From: Deinococcus sp. Arct2-2
GTDB lineage: Bacteria > Deinococcota > Deinococci > Deinococcales > Deinococcaceae
Direction: 5' to 3'
Assembly: GCF_004801315.1 (NCBI RefSeq)
Contig: NZ_SSNW01000060.1
Coordinates: 1 to 36,012, forward strand
Length of the DNA: 36,012 nt
The translations under genes were made by a program, and so were the position numbers. The notes below the pieces were generated by a model. The model made no database searches, was not told the origin of the DNA, and saw only the letters and a list, made by a program, of their open reading frames with translations. Each line of letters begins with the position of its first letter. Position 1 is the first letter of the stretch. Below are positions 32,252 through 36,012 of the stretch, piece after piece.

Positions 32252-32650
32252 ATGAGGGAGTTTCTGACAGTTCTGCGTAGGTTCAAAGATTTTTCTGGCC
32301 GTTCGCGTCGGCGTGAATACTGGATATTTTTTCTGATTACTTCCATCACTTCTCTCGTGCTTAGGGTTTTGGATAGTGTGCTGGGGTTAGATTTTGGTGA
32401 TGGCAATATCGAATACGGTGTTTTAGGTACTATTTACCTCGTAATTATCTTTATTCCCAGCTTAGCCCTGAGCGTCCGGCGTTTGCACGATACGGGCCGT
32501 TCGGGATGGTACTGGCTTATTGGCTTCATCCCCTTGGTGGGTGGGTTATGGATACTTGCTCGGAACGTGAGCGACAGTGAACCCGGCACCAATAATTGGG
32601 GGCCGAACCCCAAAGAAACCGCGCCAATGCAGGGCGGCGCTTGGAGCTAG
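32252..32650 (+). CDS. DUF805 family membrane protein, second tandem copy
   Basis: A 132-aa paralogue of the preceding gene with no alignment gaps; 79 of 132 residues match by hand count. The N-terminal RRFKDFSGRSRRREYW, the RRLHDTGRSGWYW block and the tail GPNPKETAP are best conserved; the membrane segments have diverged most. The ATG at 32252 is chosen to match the first copy; a TTG two codons earlier is less likely. Upstream sequence around CATGCT also matches the first copy. No terminator lies between it and the thrS leader, so readthrough into thrS is possible. The function is unknown. Confidence 0.9.
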   Translation: MREFLTVLRRFKDFSGRSRRREYWIFFLITSITSLVLRVLDSVLGLDFGDGNIEYGVLGTIYLVIIFIPSLALSVRRLHDTGRSGWYWLIGFIPLVGGLWILARNVSDSEPGTNNWGPNPKETAPMQGGAWS

Positions 32651-32661
32651 CCCCCGTTAAC

Positions 32662-32691
32662 TTGCCCCCGCCCCCCTTTGCCCGCTATCCT
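32662..32691 (+). promoter_or_regulatory. thrS: Promoter P1 of the thrS leader
   Basis: TTGCCC (32662-32667) and TATCCT (32686-32691) are 18 bases apart. The -10 box ends six bases before the leader-peptide ATG, so the leader mRNA would be leaderless or nearly so. Confidence 0.5.
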
Positions 32692-32697
32692 GACCTC

Positions 32698-32811
32698 ATG
32701 AACTTCGCCGCACCACAACTCAGACCCGGACGTCCCGGTCTGTGGGGGCGCGGCGCGGTGCGGCAGCAAATGCCTCTGCCCAGCCTGACCACCCGAACTC
32801 TGCGCGCCTGA
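32698..32811 (+). CDS. thrS leader peptide (putative attenuator ORF)
   Basis: A 37-codon ORF between a promoter and thrS: ATG, then a Pro/Arg/Gly-rich stretch, then Leu-Thr-Thr-Arg-Thr-Leu-Arg-Ala and TGA. The only three Thr codons (ACC ACC CGA ACT, codons 31-34) cluster seven codons from the end. They lie directly after the 5' arm of a terminator (32774-32784), so a ribosome waiting for charged Thr-tRNA would cover that arm. This is how trp and thr operon leaders work, here placed before a synthetase gene. The ORF is too small for homology and its translation is inferred. It begins six bases after a TATCCT box. Confidence 0.6.
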   Translation: MNFAAPQLRPGRPGLWGRGAVRQQMPLPSLTTRTLRA

Positions 32812-32880
32812 GAACCCACGCGGCTCTCAGGCGTTGTGTTGGCAAGGGGTGTGTTGACAAAGCTGGGCCGGGTTTTTTTT
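32774..32880 (+). terminator. thrS: thrS attenuator terminator
   Basis: GCCCAGC (32778-32784) pairs with GCTGGGC (32862-32868), and CTC (32774-32776) with GGG (32870-32872), followed by eight T (32873-32880). The loop holds the Thr codons, the leader stop and an internal perfect nine-base hairpin, CGCCTGAGA (32805-32813) with TCTCAGGCG (32825-32833). A ribosome stalled at the Thr codons would block the 5' arm and allow readthrough into thrS. The inner hairpin, followed by TTGTGTT, could also serve as a pause site. Confidence 0.6.
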
Positions 32881-32882
32881 AT
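32854..32882 (+). promoter_or_regulatory. thrS: Possible promoter P2 of thrS, overlapping the terminator
   Basis: A perfect TTGACA (32854-32859) is 17 bases from TTTTAT (32877-32882). The -10 lies on the T-run of the attenuator. If active it would start near 32889 and give attenuation-independent thrS expression. Confidence 0.35.
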
Positions 32883-32942
32883 GCCCCGTGCGGATTGATG
32901 CGCGGAGTGGGCAAGTAGGGACAGCAAGAAAAAGGAGCTTAA

Positions 32943-34892
<1,950 letters not shown>

Positions 34893-34907
34893 GCAGGAAT
34901 GTAGGGG

Positions 34908-34956
34908 GTGGATCGTGGAACGTGGTCAGAGCTTTTCACCACGATCTACGATCCAC
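34908..34956. repeat. Family C hairpin between convergent genes
   Basis: GTGGATCGTGGAACGTGG (34908-34925) and the inverted copy at 34939-34956 match at 16 of 18 positions around a 13-base loop. It is a minimal copy without the longer interior of the 22884 and 24048 elements. It fills most of the 74-base gap between thrS and the convergent DsbA-family gene and may end transcription from both sides. Confidence 0.7.
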
Positions 34957-34966
34957 TTTCTAGGCT

Positions 34967-35958
34967 TTAGCGAAAGCTCTGAAGCCGCTGCCCGATTACC
35001 GTTCCCGCGCTGGGTTTGGCCGTCGTGATGGCCCGCACCGTCGCCAGTTCTTCGGCATCGGTGTAGTCAGCCAACTTCACGCCGTTCAGGAAGACGGTGG
35101 GCGTGCCCTGTACGGCGACTTGTTTGCCCACCGCCAGTTGCGCCTCTACGCTCGGTTTCTTGCTGTGGCTGGCAAGGCAAGTCTTGAACGCGGAGGTATT
35201 GAGTCCAGCAGTTTTGGCATACGCATTGAAGCTGGAGTTGGCCGCAACAACGACTTGCGGCGTCCACTCGCTGAAGCGAGCAAACAGCACCTCGGCGTAA
35301 GTGCCGAACTTGCCCTGCGCCCCGGCGCACTCGCTGGCTTCGGCGGCGGCATAGGCATTCTTGTGGAAGGACAGCGGGAATTGGTAGTGCAGCACGCGGT
35401 ATTCGGTGGGCTTGGCCTTCCAGCCCACCAGCGCCGTGTCCCACAACTGCTTGCAGTACGGGCACTGAAAATCGCTGAAAATCCGGATGACGTTGGGTGC
35501 GCCCACGTTGCCTAGCGCATTGGTAGTGGCGGGAAAGATGCTGTCGGGCTGAATGTTCACGGCGGCATACACGTTCCAGCGGGCCGCCGCGCTCGTGCCA
35601 GTCAACTTCACGGCAATCACATCTGCGCCCGAATCGTCTGTGGTTTCCACGAATCCAGCGCGGGCAGTGGCCTGAAATTTGGGGTCATTGAAGGTCTTGA
35701 CCAATCCGGCCAGATTTTCTTCGGGGCTGCCCCACGCGGCCAATACGGCGCGGGCGGCGTCCTCGGCGTTGCCCAGCGCGGCATCGGCCAGCACGCCCAC
35801 CGTGCGCCCGCCCACCACGTCCAACGTAATTTGGAATCGCCGCGAGTCAGGGTGCTTCCGGCCAAAGCAAAAGGCTTGAGAATGACCTGTGCCTGCGTTG
35901 CGGCTGCGGGTTGCAGCAATTGCGCCTGTGCTGGGGCCAACGCGCAGAGGAGGCCCAC
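34967..35958 (-). pseudogene. DsbA-family thiol-disulfide oxidoreductase with a disrupted 5' end
   Basis: The 3' two thirds encode a good DsbA-like thioredoxin domain: FSDFQCPYCKQLWD with the CPYC active site, a helical insert with KNAYAAAEASECAG, and the cis-Pro site VQGTPTVFLNG. Such proteins make disulfides in exported proteins. The expected N terminus is in a different frame: from 35958 one frame reads MGLLCALAPAQAQ, the end of a signal peptide, and continues to about 35855, after which the domain continues in the other frame (RRFQITLDVVGG). A one-base shift near 35835-35855 is needed. In the main frame the ORF instead runs up to a GTG at 35995 with an unrelated start, MASINQLIGVRISG. In the signal frame a TAA lies six codons upstream, so the start of the signal peptide is missing too. 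It may be a pseudogene or contain sequence errors. Confidence 0.7.
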
Positions 35959-36012
35959 TGATACGGACTCCGATTAGTTGGTTGATAGAGGCCACCAGTG
36001 GAAGAGGGTGTG

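Noticed and set aside
35959..36012. tRNA gene at the right edge
   Set aside because: A TTAGTTGGTTGATAGAGG string resembles a D-loop region, but no acceptor stem, anticodon arm or T-loop can be formed within the window.

Overview
The window looks like the chromosome of a Deinococcus or a close Deinococcota relative. It is GC-rich and almost every gene is of ordinary chromosomal type. It carries a Crp/Fnr regulator of the SdrP/DdrI kind, a two-domain chorismate mutase/DAHP synthase, an Mrp without the usual CxxC, and many genes whose start codon lies 6-8 bases after a TAnnnT promoter box (leaderless transcripts, common in Deinococcus). Several gene gaps hold dispersed non-coding repeats. The genus assignment is inference from gene content and style; no rRNA or other marker is present.

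Layout. 1-6.6 kb, minus strand: Crp/Fnr regulator, gyrA, a secreted DUF4139 protein and an MFS drug-type exporter. 6.6-12 kb, plus strand: a formate-dehydrogenase-type cluster (molybdopterin and Fe-S catalytic subunit, DUF1641 partner, fdhD, a small unknown gene) flanked and interrupted by repeats. 12-18 kb: an AroE-like protein lacking the catalytic residues, proA, a Tat-type metallo-beta-lactamase-fold hydrolase, a second MFS transporter and a group 2 truncated haemoglobin broken by an in-frame TGA. 18-20.4 kb: DAHP synthase and an NmrA-like NAD(P)-binding protein. 20.4-22.8 kb, minus strand: an operon of mrp, a SufR-like Fe-S regulator and a 2H phosphoesterase. 23-26 kb: threonine aldolase, a CPBP membrane protease and a membrane protein. 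26-30 kb, minus strand: DUF456 protein, NrtR-type Nudix regulator and a glycogen-debranching enzyme with an unusual insertion. 30-35 kb, plus strand: infC, a small glutaredoxin-like protein, two tandem DUF805 genes and thrS. The last gene (minus) is a DsbA-family protein with a disrupted 5' end.

The most interesting features are regulatory. Upstream of thrS is a 37-codon leader ORF with three Thr codons in a four-codon cluster, placed directly after the 5' arm of an intrinsic terminator. This is the architecture of ribosome-mediated attenuation, here apparently sensing threonyl-tRNA. infC has a nine-base perfect Shine-Dalgarno that overlaps the obvious ATG and is ideally spaced for an ATA codon two codons later, suggesting the conserved non-canonical-start autoregulation of IF3. 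Three families of inverted-repeat elements (called A, B and C here) recur between genes; family C alone occurs four times in 16 kb.

No tRNA, rRNA, CRISPR array, intact insertion sequence or prophage gene was seen.
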